DNA of 64,000 nucleotides, taken from positions 40,059,294 to 40,123,293 of the forward strand of contig NC_092054.1 of assembly GCF_003086295.3 (NCBI RefSeq), in the 5' to 3' direction. Every line of letters starts with the position of its first letter. Within the stretch, counting starts at the first letter, position 1. The stretch is from Arachis hypogaea (lineage: Eukaryota; Streptophyta; Magnoliopsida; Fabales; Fabaceae). Below are positions 12,186 through 24,466 of this stretch, piece after piece. The notes under the pieces were generated by a model. The model saw nothing but the letters and a program-made list of their open reading frames with translations. It was not told the origin of the DNA and searched no databases. The position numbers and the translations under genes were made by a program.

Positions 12186-15100
12186 TCACATCTCCGACTC
12201 AAGTTCCCAAGTGTGTTCCTCAACACCGCCTCGACTCCAAGCCACTTTGACTAATGAAACCTCTTTTCCACGCAACCGTTTGATACTAGTATCATCAATT
12301 CTGACTGGAGCCACTGGAAGCGTCAAATCTTCCCTTAACTGAACCGATTCGGGTTCTAACACATGGCTAGCATCATGGGTGTACTTCCGAAGCTGCGACA
12401 CGTGAAACACGTCGTGCAGGTTCGAAAGATGAGGTGGTAGAGCCATCCGATATGCCACCGGTCCAATCCTCTCCAGGATCTGAAATGGACCAATGTATCG
12501 AGGATTCAACTTCTTCGCTTTAATCGCTCTACCTATTCCTGTGGTCGGAGTAACCTTAAGGAAAACATGATCTCCTTCCTCAAATTCCAAGGGCTTCCGC
12601 CTCTGATCGGCGTAACTCTTTTGGCGACTCTTCGCCGTAAGCATCCTATCTCGGATTTTCTTCACTTGTTCAGTGGTCTCAGCTATCATCTCCGACCCCA
12701 ACAAGCCTTTCTCTCCAGCTTCATACCAACATAGCGGAGATTGACATTTCCTCCCATACAACGCCTCATACGGAGCCATTCTAACGCTCGCATGGTAACT
12801 ATTATTGTATGCAAACTCCACTAACAGCATATACCGATCCCAACTCGCCGGTTGGTCCAAAACACAAGCTCTCAACATATCCTCTAGTGTTTGGATCGTC
12901 CTCTCGGATTGACCATCTGTTTGAGGATGGTACGCTATACTCAAGCTTAATCGAGTTCCAAAAGCTTTCTGAAATGCACCCCAGAACCTCGAAGTGAAAC
13001 GAGGATCTCTATCAGAGATTATAGTAGTAGGTACACCATGGAGTCTCACAATCTCCTTTATGTATAACCGAGCTAGCTCCTCAAGGGTGTAAGTCATCCG
13101 AACGGGTAAAAAGTGAGCTGACTTTGTCAGTCGGTCCACGATCACCCAGATAGCATCAAAACCAGTCCTAGTCCTTGGCAATCCCGACACAAAGTCTATT
13201 GCAATACTTTCCCACTTCCATTGCGGAACCTCTAAGGGTTGCAACATCCCGGAAGGTCTTTGATGTTCAATCTTTACCTTTTGACAAGTTAAGCACTTTG
13301 AAACATATTCCGCCACATCATTCTTCATACCCGGCCACCAAAACATCGCCTTTAAATCATGGTACATCTTAGTACTCCCCGGGTGAATGGAGAATCCGCT
13401 TTTGTGTGCCTCCTTTAAGATATCTTGCCTCAAAGTGCCAACATCCGGCACAATGATCCTACCCTTGAATCTCCATAACCCATCTTTTTCTTCCGACACT
13501 CTCCACTGTTTTCCTTGCTCGATAGCCGGTAACACCTTCCATAACGCTTCATCATTTTCATGAGCCTTTAGGAGTTCGGACTTAAAGTCACTCGAGATTT
13601 CTAATCGGCTCAAACACAAGGTTCCAGATACTCCTCGAGCACCAATTTTTAGACTCTCGAATCCCTTGAGCAACTTCTCCTCTTGAAGCATCATCCAAGA
13701 CGCATATAACGACTTTCGACTTAACGCATCCGCCACTATATTCGCCTTTCCAGGATGGTAATTTAACTCAAAGTCATAGTCTTTCAACAATTCCATCCAC
13801 CTCCTTTGCCTCATATTAAGCTCTTTCTGATCAAAGAGGTATTTCAAGCTCTTGTGATCGGAGAAGACTTGTAACTTAACCCCATAGAGATAATGCCTCC
13901 ACACCTTCAAGAAAAACACAACCGCAGCGAGTTCCAAATCGTGCGTAGGATAACTAACTTCGTGAGGTCTCAACTGTCGTGAGGCATACGCCACCACATT
14001 ATGATGCTGCATCAGCACGCATCCTAAACCCTTTAGTGAGGCATCACAGTACACTTCAAATCGTTTGTTCGGCTCAGGTAACACTAACACAGGGGCAGTG
14101 GTCAACTTTTTCTTCAATGCCTGAAAGCTCTCCTCGCACTCAGGATTCCAAACAAACGGAGTGTCTTTGCAAGTTAACTTTGTCAACGGCAAAGCTAATT
14201 GCGAAAAGCCTTTGATGAACCTTCGGTAATAGCCAGCTAAACCCAGAAAACTCCTTATCTCGGTTACTGTGGTTGGTTGCTTCCAATCCATCACAGCTTC
14301 TACCTTGGTTGGATCTACGGCTATTCCCTTCTTACTCACCACGTGACCCAAAAACTTCACCCCACTCTTCCAGAACTCACACTTAGACAGTTTCGCATAG
14401 AGTTTCTTCTCCTTTAAAATCTGCAACACGGTCCGCAAGTGTTCCGCATGCTCTTCTTCAGTCTTGGAGTAAATTAGTATATCGTCAATGAAGACAACCA
14501 CGAATTTATCCAGAAACGGACGGAACACTCTATTCATGTAATCCATGAATACTGCAGGAGCGTTCGTCAACCCAAAGGACATTACAGTGTACTCGTAATG
14601 ACCATAATGAGTCCTGAAAGCGGTCTTAGGGATATCCTCACCCCTCACCCTTATCTGGTGATAACCGGATCGCAAATCAATCTTAGAGAAAACCCCAGCT
14701 CCTTGTAACTGATCCATGAGATCATCAATCCTCGGCAATGGGTACTTATTCTTTATGGTGACCTTGTTCAGCTGCCTGTAATCCACACAGAGTCGCATAC
14801 TTCCATCTTTCTTCTTTACCAGTAACACTGGAGCACCCCACGGGGAAACACTTGGTAGGATAAAGTTCTTACCCAACAATTCCTCTAACTGAGACTTTAG
14901 CTCGGCCATCTCTAACGGTGACATTCTATAAGGAGCACTTGAGATTGGTCCCGCCCCAGGCACCAATTCAATAGCAAACTCGACCTCTCGGTTAGGTGGA
15001 AATTCCTCAATATCATCGGGAAACACTTCTGGAAACTCACACACTACCGGAATCTGATCCAACCTTTGATCATCACCCGAAACACCCACGGTTAACAACA

Positions 15101-16371
15101 GGATACCCTGACATTCGATTCCAGAACAGTTCACCATCATCGAATTCAAGTAATAATTATTCACCACGACCGGTCCTTCTGTATCTTCCGGCATAAAGTA
15201 CACCGACTTTGTAGAACAATCAAGCAGGACATGGTTCTCAGATAACCAGTCCAATCCCAAGATAAGATCAAGACCGATCATCGGTAAGCAGATTAAATTA
15301 TGGACAAAATCACGCTGCTTGAACCTAAACGAAACTTTCGGGCATCCTAGCCTAGTTACCATGGCTTCATGGGTAGCATTATACACTTTTAAGTCATAAC
15401 CTAAGGTTACGATCTTCAATCCTAACTCATGGGCTTTCTCAAATGCAATGAATGAATGCGATGCTTCCGAATCAAATAAAGCATTTAAAATTTGACCAGC
15501 CATTTCACAGTTACCTCGAATGAGTGTCTCGGATCCCTCTGCACCCACAGCTGAGGTGGTGAACACCCGACCAGTCTGTTGTGCTCTCCCAGCACCTTGC
15601 TTTTGCTTCTCTGGACAACTTGCGGCTTTATGCCCTACCTTTCCACAATTGTAGCACAAACCCCATCCGGCCTTGCATGGTACTCCCGGATGGTGACTCC
15701 CACACCTAGTACAAGCTTGATCATTCTGAGGCTGCTTCCCAAACCTTTTCCCTTGGGAGTAGTTGTTGTTGGGCCTCCTAAAAGAACCTCCCCTCTTGAA
15801 AGACGGACCTCTAGGTGCAAAGCTCTTGCCTCGGTTCTGTGGAAACGATCCTTTGTGACTTCCTTTCTCAGCGCCTGCCCTCTTCACACACTCTTCAGCA
15901 ACCCTACACTTGTTCACCAACTCGGAGAAAGTTCTAATCTCCATTGGTCCCACTGAACTGAAAATATCACTCCAGAGTCCTCCTTCGTACTTAACACACT
16001 TCCATTCCTCATATTCCACCGGAGTCCCTTGACACATACGAGAGAATCTGAACAGCTCCTCAAACTTGTCAGTATACTCAGATACAGACATAGTACCCTG
16101 CTTCAGCTGCAACAATTCAAGCTCCTTGGCCGTCCTAGCAGAAGTCGGAAAGTACTTCTTATAGAATTCCTCTTGGAAGATGTCCCAGGTGATATAATCA
16201 TCACCCTGCTGCAGGAGGCGTCGGATTCCTTGCCACCAATGCGACGCTTCCCCAGTGAGCAAATAGGTAGCAACTCTACACGCTGCCCTTCAGGTACCAC
16301 CTGCGCTTGCAGTGCTCGTTCCATGGCTTGAAACCACGTATCGGCTTCAGTCGGGCTAGTAGTTCCCTTGA
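12186..16371 (-). pseudogene. Ty3/gypsy Tekay/Del-like Gag-Pol polyprotein, slightly damaged and cut by gap
   Basis: A 1358-codon frame runs from the Met at 16262 to 12186. By residue: Gag core (1-130, [19 protein letters not shown]); zinc knuckle (203-216, [14 protein letters not shown]); protease near 264 reading DSE where the family has DSG; reverse transcriptase with FIDD (591-594); RNase H (Asp740, Asp802, Asp845 candidates); integrase with a HHCC region (953-993) and Asp1023, Asp1084, Glu1120; then [12 protein letters not shown] and a C-terminal chromodomain-like tail. The Met at 16262 is not the true start: upstream Gag (GTTSPTEADTWF) continues to the gap in another frame, which implies a one-base loss near 16272. 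The changed protease glycine and this frameshift make it probably inactive, though either could be a base-calling error. Confidence 0.9.
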
Positions 16372-17371
16372 NNNNNNNNNNNNNNNNNNNNNNNNNNNNN
16401 NNNNNNNNNNNNNNNNNNNNNNNNNNNNNNNNNNNNNNNNNNNNNNNNNNNNNNNNNNNNNNNNNNNNNNNNNNNNNNNNNNNNNNNNNNNNNNNNNNNN
16501 NNNNNNNNNNNNNNNNNNNNNNNNNNNNNNNNNNNNNNNNNNNNNNNNNNNNNNNNNNNNNNNNNNNNNNNNNNNNNNNNNNNNNNNNNNNNNNNNNNNN
16601 NNNNNNNNNNNNNNNNNNNNNNNNNNNNNNNNNNNNNNNNNNNNNNNNNNNNNNNNNNNNNNNNNNNNNNNNNNNNNNNNNNNNNNNNNNNNNNNNNNNN
16701 NNNNNNNNNNNNNNNNNNNNNNNNNNNNNNNNNNNNNNNNNNNNNNNNNNNNNNNNNNNNNNNNNNNNNNNNNNNNNNNNNNNNNNNNNNNNNNNNNNNN
16801 NNNNNNNNNNNNNNNNNNNNNNNNNNNNNNNNNNNNNNNNNNNNNNNNNNNNNNNNNNNNNNNNNNNNNNNNNNNNNNNNNNNNNNNNNNNNNNNNNNNN
16901 NNNNNNNNNNNNNNNNNNNNNNNNNNNNNNNNNNNNNNNNNNNNNNNNNNNNNNNNNNNNNNNNNNNNNNNNNNNNNNNNNNNNNNNNNNNNNNNNNNNN
17001 NNNNNNNNNNNNNNNNNNNNNNNNNNNNNNNNNNNNNNNNNNNNNNNNNNNNNNNNNNNNNNNNNNNNNNNNNNNNNNNNNNNNNNNNNNNNNNNNNNNN
17101 NNNNNNNNNNNNNNNNNNNNNNNNNNNNNNNNNNNNNNNNNNNNNNNNNNNNNNNNNNNNNNNNNNNNNNNNNNNNNNNNNNNNNNNNNNNNNNNNNNNN
17201 NNNNNNNNNNNNNNNNNNNNNNNNNNNNNNNNNNNNNNNNNNNNNNNNNNNNNNNNNNNNNNNNNNNNNNNNNNNNNNNNNNNNNNNNNNNNNNNNNNNN
17301 NNNNNNNNNNNNNNNNNNNNNNNNNNNNNNNNNNNNNNNNNNNNNNNNNNNNNNNNNNNNNNNNNNNNNNN
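16372..17371. other. Assembly gap (1000 N)
   Basis: Exactly 1000 N. The round number suggests a placeholder. The missing part should hold the start of the Tekay gag, its 5' LTR and the outer part of the next element's LTR, which together need well over 1 kb. Confidence 0.99.
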
Positions 17372-17734
17372 CGCCTCATTTGGACCTCTGTAGCTCAAGT
17401 TATGGTCGATTGAGTGCAAAGAGGTCGGACTTGACAGCTTTACGGTTCCTTCATTTCTTCATGAGTTCTCCCACTTTGCATGCTTTTTTCCTCATTTCTT
17501 CCATCCGATACTTGCCTTATGGACTTGAAATCACTCATCAAATACATCAAGGCATCGAATGGAATTAAAGTGAATTAAAATCACCATTTTAGGGCCTAAA
17601 AAGCATGTTTTTACATTCAAGCACAATTCAAGGGAGAATTACAAAACCATGCTATTTCATTGAATAAATGTGAGAAAAGGTGGATAAATCTCCCAAAATA
17701 AGCACAAAATAAACCACGAAATCGGGGTTTATCA
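17372..17734 (-). mobile_element. 3' LTR fragment of a non-autonomous LTR element
   Basis: It aligns almost base for base with 23533-23893, and both end on the plus strand in CGGGGTTTATCA. Read on the minus strand this is the LTR start TGATAAACCCCG. Its other end is lost in the gap. The few differences include a small indel near the end. Confidence 0.85.
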
Positions 17735-17753
17735 AATCTTCCCACACTTAAAC
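17735..17753 (-). other. Polypurine tract
   Basis: Read on the minus strand, GTTTAAGTGTGGGAAGATT leads directly into the LTR start TGATAAACCCCG. The position and the purine-rich GTGTGGGAAGA core fit a polypurine tract and set the element's orientation. Confidence 0.75.
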
Positions 17754-19764
17754 TAAGCATGTCCTCATGCTAAAATCAAGAGAGAACAAAGGGTATCAAC
17801 ATTTATTCAATGTAAACAAACTATATGCAACCTAAACTATATGAATGCAACTAAATGCAAAATGATTCTACCTACTTGGTTAAAAATAAATCAATCCTCC
17901 AAGAGCATGTATAAACGGGTAGGGCTAAGGTCGTATGACGACTCATGAATCCTACCAATTCAAGTATAAAAATGAAGTTCAAGTAGACTTGCAAGAAGAG
18001 CGCTCATGAAAGCCGAGAGTCATGGAGTTGAGCATCGAACCCTCACTGCAAGTGTTTGCACTCTAGTCGCTCAAGTGTATAGGGTCGATTCTCTCAATGC
18101 TCTCCTAATCATGCTTTCCAAGATTCGTTTTTCATCTAACAATCAACATTTATTTCATGCATGCATACAACTATCATGAGGACTTTTCATAGGTTGTAAT
18201 GGGGCTAAGGTTAAGGTAAGGATGTATATTTGGTCAAGTGGACTTGAAATTTGAATCTTTGATTACCTTAAACTTCCCACCTAACCTGTATAGCAACCTA
18301 TACAATTTAGGCTATCCTAACTACCCATTTTTCACTTTTTCACATACTCATGCATTTTCTTTTTGATTACAACTCATATGCATTGATCTTTATTGAGCTT
18401 CACTTTGCTTCGGGGCATTTTGTCCCCTTTTTTTATTTCTTTTCTTTTCTTTTTATATTTTTTTTTCTTCTTTTTTTTTTCAAACTATATACAAGAACAT
18501 CAATGCATAATGTCTATACATTTTATCAATACATGAGTATGTACCCAATTCCTAATATTTACAACAAAATATAAAACTACCCTTTTTCTCAACCAATGTC
18601 CCAAGTTTTCCCACACTTGAATGATACACACACTAGCCTAAGCTAATCAAAGATCCAAATAAAGGACATTTATTGTTTTTCGCTTTAAGGCTTGTAATGT
18701 GCTAAAATTAAGAAAAAAGTGGGTTAATCGTAGGTTCAAATTGGCTAACAATGGATGATAAGAGGTAAGGCTATTTGGGTAAGTGAGTTAATGAAACAAT
18801 GGCCTCAATCATATAAATGCATGAATACACAAAATAATGGATATAGAGAATCAAACAAATCAAATATTATATTCATAGAAAGAGAATAATGCACACAAGA
18901 AGGAAGAATAGGTGGTTATAAAATGTAACCACACAATTGGGCTCAAAACTCACATGCTTGTGTTCTTAGCTCAAAAACCATGTTCCAAAATAAATTCTTC
19001 AAGCAAGTTTGTCACAAAAATTTTTTCAAATTGGTAGGGTGCCCTAAAACAATTTTTCTTGGAAAAGAAATCATAACCCCAACCAAGTAGTCCTAACATA
19101 AAAAAATGCTCAAATATGTACAAATTTTAACTATCATGCAACCTATCATGCAATGCAACAACTAACTAGCAAAGGAAATCAAGAATTGGTGTTGAAAGAA
19201 AGAAATTGTTACCCATGGAGATCGGTCGGACGACCTCCCCACACTTAGAAATTTGCACCGTCCTCGGAGCATGCAAAGGAGAGCAATGTGGACGGGTTGC
19301 TACAATTGATGTGCTCCTTCAAAAGGTTGTGCGGATGAACTTGTTTGTTGCCCCATTTAGAAGCCTTTCCATTCCTTTCTTTCTTGGTGGCCAACCTAAA
19401 AGGAAAGAGAAAGAAAGAAAATTAAGCCTATATCAAAGATATGAAAGCAATTAGAACATAGGCGGGGGCTAATGCCAAATAAGAGTAAGGTTCTCACTAC
19501 ATGGTAGCTACGCATGTAAGTGAGTAAACAATTCAAGCAAAGGCATATTAACTAATATCAAACAAGTTAGGAGGCACCAAAATAATGCAAGAAATTCTCA
19601 ACAATTGAGTAGGGAAATGCAACACCATTATTAAAATAAGAAACTAAAAAAAAAACTAAGGTAAAAATAAGCTATGAAAACAAAATAAAAATGGAAAGAG
19701 TGGAAGTATACGAATGCAATGGGCAAAAGAGAATGGAAGAGGGAAAAAAAACTCTTTTTTTTTT

Positions 19765-20125
19765 ACCGGCGCGGACGCGCAAAGTGCGCGCACGCGCGGG
19801 TGGCAGGCACAGAATAGGCACAAGAGTGGCACAACTCTCTGGTTTTTGTACTAGGAGGGAGTGTGGCGCCATCGGCACGCACGCGCACAGCGTGCGTGCG
19901 CGTGCATTGTGCAATTGGCTTATGGACGCGTACGCGCCAGGTGCGCGCACGCGCGAGTTGGTTTGTGCCTTGCGCACAAAGTAGGCGCAAGTTAGGCACA
20001 ACTCTCTGGAATTTGGCTTGGAGGTGAAATCCTTGCATCCACGCGTACGCGTACATGGCGCGTCTGCGTGGATGATCGAAAATGCTTGAGGCGCGCGTAT
20101 GCGCCAGGTGCGCGCACGCGCGGGT
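19765..20125. repeat. CpG-rich block with two GGCACAACTCTC modules
   Basis: Repeated GCGCGCACGCGC and GACGCGTACGCGCCAGGTG words, with two copies of a module ending GGCACAACTCTCTGG (about 19801-19850 and 19965-20030). The same module occurs in the Tekay LTR at 10432-10490. Arg/Ala-rich frames on both strands follow from composition and were not called. Confidence 0.8.
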
Positions 20126-20629
20126 TGGTGCTCTGTTTTTCAAAATTTTTCTATGTTCTTGCACCAAACCAAGCATTCCAAACCTCCAAACAGCTACCCA
20201 AACACCATAAAATCCTCATTCAACATGCTAAACTACCGAATAAACTCAAAAAACTCATCAAAACATGAAATTAAACTAATTACCAATATGTACAAAAGGG
20301 AAAAATGAAAAGAATTTACCATGGTGGGGTGTCTCCCACCTAGCACTTTTGTTTATTGTCCTTAAGTTGGACTTATGGGGAGCTCTTTGTCATGGTGGCT
20401 TATGCTTGTACTCATCCTTGAATCTCCAAGGATCATTGTTCTTCAAATGGTTGACAGAAATTCCAACCAAATTCACCACCCTTGGGCAAAGTTCTACCCA
20501 AGAAATGAGCTCCCATAGTTAGTTGACATGCTTCGATCCGGGATCCCATATCTTATTCTCACACCCATCTTCTAGTTGATTGTCATGATTTCATTTGGGT
20601 GGCAAGTGATCCGAATTCTCATGTGAGTA

Positions 20630-22012
20630 CTAAAGCATTCTCCTAGACCCTTTTAGTTGAGAATTATACCAACTATTGCACGTACACTTTAAGCTTCCAA
20701 CCATAAGGAACCTTGATTGGCATTTCCATCCACTACTCAATTTCCTTTTGCTCTTAACCCCACAAAGAGCTCTAAGTTGCCCATCCGTCTCAAGCAAACC
20801 ATATTCAAGTGAGAAATTAAAGCTTAGGGATAAGAGTTTTACCCACTTGAATGTTGTGTTGGATGGTGACTTAGGAAGGGACATCTCCAATGGTCTTGTA
20901 AGCTCCATTCCCTTGTGCTCTTCTTCGAATACCTCCACCTCTTGGCAAGCTTTTTCAACTTCAATTCCTTGTCCACCAACTTCTTCCACACATTCTTCAT
21001 TGGTGGAGCTTGCCTCTTGATCATCCTCTTCCAATCTTTCATCATTCATACTATGCCTTGGAGGTTGCGCATTATCCTCCTCAACACCAAATTCAAACTC
21101 ATTGGAAGAAGGTTCAACAACTTCCACAAAATCATCAACAATGTCACTTGGTGTGGAAGTGCTTTCAAGTTTGAAATCCACCTCTTGCTCAACTTCGCCT
21201 AGCTCTTCAACCACTTCTTCTTCTTCAACAATCTCTCCCTCCTCCACTTGTTGTAAGACATACCCCATCTCCTTGTCCTCATGTTGAGATTCTAAAATCT
21301 CCTTCATGCTCCTTTCTTCGGTTGATTTCTCACACTCATCCGTGGAGATGCTTTGCTTGTTGCATGAGTCCCATGAGTCCAAGTTGGCTTTAATTTTGGC
21401 AAGGTTAGCCTCAATAGCTTCATAATTACTCCTTTGGGCTTCCTCTTGCTCCTTTTGATGGATTATTGCTTGAAGCCGATCCATTTCTTCCTTGAGACGA
21501 TCCATTTACTCTTGGATGGATGGATGTGGGTGTTCTTCCTTGGAGGGTTGTGGTGGAAAGGAAAATTCATTATGTGGTTGAAAGTTATCATACATCGGAG
21601 GTGATTCATCTTGGTAAGGGTAGTGAGGTGGTGGTTCTTGAGGGTATTGGTGGTGGAATTGGGGTGGTTCTTCATATGGTTCATATGGATCATAAGGTAG
21701 TTGGTATGGTGGATATGGGTTGGGGTCATATGGAGGCATTTGGTGATAGGGGACTTGTGAGTAAGGTGGTTCAAAATTATGTTGAGGAAGTGGTTCATAG
21801 GCATATGGTGGTGGTTGTTGACAATCATAATAAGGGTCACCATATCCATTAGATTGATATGCATTAGGATGAGAGTTATACCCATAAGAATCCGGAAGTT
21901 GTTGTTGCCAATAAGGTTGATCAATCCCTTGAGGCTCCTCCCATCTTTGATTATTCCCATTACCTACAACATAATTTGAGCCAAACTCATAGCCAAAGTG
22001 ATGAGAATTCAT
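20630..22012 (-). pseudogene. Element-encoded protein, one frame split by a stop codon
   Basis: Two abutting frames in the same phase: 22012-21506 (168 residues) and 21505-20630 (291 residues), separated only by a TAA at 21508-21506. The first part is rich in Pro, Tyr and Gln (PPYAYEPLPQHNFEPPYSQV), a low-complexity composition. The second starts MDRLKEEMDRLQAIIHQKE, a likely coiled coil, then a Glu-rich acidic stretch around VEEGEIVEEEEVVEELGEVE. No zinc knuckle or enzyme motif is visible. I do not recognise the family; by position it could be a Gag-like or accessory product of a non-autonomous element. It may have been one longer protein before the stop arose. Confidence 0.6.
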
Positions 22013-22151
22013 AGTGAAAGAGAAAATAAAAACAAAAGGCTAAAAAGAAATAAAGAAAACTAAATCCTACAACTAGCAAAAACCAACAAACAAACCAAAA
22101 ATCAAGCTATTCACAATATATACAATAGCCAATAACATAACACCATTGCAA

Positions 22152-22170
22152 CTCCCCGGCAACGGTGCCA
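22152..22170 (-). other. Primer binding site, tRNA-Asp type
   Basis: On the minus strand it reads TGGCACCGTTGCCGGGGAG. It is complementary to the 3' end of plant Asp tRNA except for one position (GGCACC where GGCGCC is expected). It lies 6 bases inside the inner LTR border (22177), as expected for a 5' LTR on this strand. Confidence 0.8.
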
Positions 22171-22176
22171 TTTAGA

Positions 22177-23893
22177 TGAACGAAATTATTGACGGTATAT
22201 AATTTCACACAAAATGAATTCTCGTTGCAAGTATAGTTCTACACCAACAAACAATCCTCCCAATCAAAAATATTGGTTGTCACAAATAACAATCCCCAAT
22301 AAGAATTAACCGAAGTATTAAGACTCCGGGTCGTCTCACAAGGAATTGCAACGAAGTGCTCAATTATTGGCTACGGGAATCAAGGAGGGGTTTGGTTGAT
22401 AAAAGGGGCAATAAAATAAAAAGACAAGAAAAATAAATTGAGCAAGTAATTAAAGAAAGCAAGTAATAAAGAGAGACATTCATGGCAATGGATTGAGATC
22501 ATAGGCTTTCTATCCTAGCCATGCATGATTAATTCATCTTATTTAGTTAACTCACACATCGGGAGAATGTCAAACAAGACTAATTAATCATGTCACAAAT
22601 ATAAACAAGAATTTATCTCATTACGTCAACTCCAACAAATAGGGAGAAAGTCTAACGAGACTAGCTAATCTCAATCCAAAAGTCCTAACCAACTTACTAA
22701 TTAAAATAGCAAAAGATTAGCGTCAATGGAAACAATATTCCATAAGTCCTAATCAACTCACTAATTTAATTAGCAAAAGGATAGCGTCAATGGAAACAAT
22801 ACTAGCTAACAACTCTAGATCACCAACATAAGTTGGGTTTTCATGACTCAAGATTACCCAATCACTCTTTCTAAGCCAAGAATGCTTAAAATCTACTCTA
22901 ACATCCTTCCAAGCATTTTATCAAACACTTGGAAGGCATAAAAGGAAAGCATAATAAATGGCAAGAAATATAAATCTACCAACTACCAATTGCAAGAAAA
23001 GTAAATCAATAACTCAAATCAACATCAAAAGAACATCAAACATCAAATCTCATTAAAGAAAAATCCAAATCCAACAAGAGTTCATAAACATAAAAGAGGA
23101 CAAAATAAAGGAAATGAACAAGTAAAACTAAAAGAGCAAAGATGTAATACAAGAAATTAAGAAGGAAAACTAAATCAAAATAAGAATTGAAAGAGAAAAT
23201 TGAGAGTGATTAACCTAAACTACCCTAAAATCTAGAGAGAGGAGAGAGCCTCTCTCTCTCTAGAATTCTACCCTAAAACATGATAAAAACTAAACTATGA
23301 CTAAGTGTGTTGACTCCCCTTCAATATTTGGCTTGAATAGCATCAGAAATGAGTTGGGTTGGGCCCAAAGTGCTTCAGAAATCGCTGGGGGCGATTTCAT
23401 CTTTAGTGGGCCAAGCAGCATCGGCGCGCGCGCGCAAAGTGCGCGTGCGCGCCCCTATACCCGAAGCAACATATGGAAAATTTTATATCATTTTGAAGCC
23501 CCGGATGTTAGCTTTCCAACGCAACTAGAACCGCCTCATTTGGACCTCTGTAGTTCAAGTTATGGTCGATTGAGTGCAAAGAGGTCGGACTTGACAGCTT
23601 TACGGTTCCTTCATTTCTTCATGAGTTCTCCCACTTTGCATGCTTTTTTCCTCATTTCTTCCATCCGATACTTGCCTTATGGATCTGAAATCACTCATAA
23701 AACACATCAAGGCATTGAATGGAATTAAAGTGAATCAAAATCACCATTTTAGGGCCTAAAAAGCATGTTTTTACATTCAAGCACAATTCAAGGGAGAATT
23801 ACAAAACCATGCTATTTCATTGATAAATGTGAAAAAAGGTGGATAAATCTCCCAAAATAAGCATAAAATAAACCACAAAATCGGGGTTTATCA
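22177..23893 (-). mobile_element. 5' LTR of the non-autonomous LTR element
   Basis: On the minus strand it begins TGATAAACCCCG at 23893 and ends TTTCGTTCA at 22177, next to the primer site, about 1.7 kb in all. Its outer part matches the partial 3' LTR at 17372-17734. It contains a 64-base tandem duplication at 22681-22808 (units starting AGTCCTAA, sharing TAGCGTCAATGGAAACAAT) and a short CpG-rich run at 23420-23456. The five bases following it are GAGAT; the partner site is in the gap. Confidence 0.8.
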
Positions 23894-24000
23894 GAGATGA
23901 AAAGAGAGAAGAAGTGAAAGAGAGAGAGAAGATGAGAGAGAAAAAGGGGGAGAAAGAAGGCAAAGAGAGAGAGAGAGGAAGAGAGAGGAGAGAGATACAT

Positions 24001-24040
<40 letters not shown>

Positions 24041-24220
24041 GAGGGGAGAGGGAAGGAGGGAGGGAGAAGAAGGGAGAGAGAAAGAGGGGAGGGGAGAGAG
24101 AGAGCATGGGGAGAGAGAGGAAGAGAAGGATAGAGAGAGAGAGAGATAGATAGATAGAGAGGAGGGGGAGAGAGAGAAAAGGAAGAGAGGAGGAGAGAGA
24201 GGATGGGGAGAGAGAAAAAT

Positions 24221-24259
<39 letters not shown>

Positions 24260-24430
24260 AAGAGAGGATAAGAAAGAGAAGATGGGAAAGAGAGAGAAAT
24301 GGGAGAGAAGGGGAGAGAGAGAGGAAGACAAAGAGAACGGAGGGGGAGAAAGAGGGTAAGGGGAAAGAGAGAAGGAAGAGAGGATAGGAAGGGGAGAGAA
24401 AATGAGAGAGATGGAGAGAAGGAGATAAGA
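23894..24430 (+). repeat. GA-rich polypurine tract
   Basis: Over 500 bases made almost only of G and A on the plus strand, mostly GAGAGA and GGGAGAGA, with scattered ATAGATAG. It lies between the LTR end and the MULE. The frames it contains (Glu/Arg-rich forward, Ser/Leu-rich reverse) are composition artefacts. Confidence 0.95.
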
Positions 24431-24466
24431 AAAAGTTACTCGTATCATTTAGAAAGAAAATTTTTT

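Larger units (their letters stand above)
17735..22176 (-). mobile_element. Interior of a non-autonomous (pol-less) LTR retrotransposon
   Basis: The 4.4 kb between the two LTRs has primer site and polypurine tract in the correct places but no protease, reverse transcriptase or integrase frame. Its only sizeable coding region is 20630-22012. The rest is AT-rich and non-coding, apart from a CpG-rich block (19765-20125). The tRNA-Asp-type primer site suggests an Athila-related helper, which is inference. Elements of this design depend on enzymes from a full-length partner. Confidence 0.75.

Noticed and set aside
16103..17419. Long frames running through the N block
   Set aside because: The middle is undefined sequence. 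Only the short real parts carry information, and those are covered by the Tekay gag and the LTR fragment.
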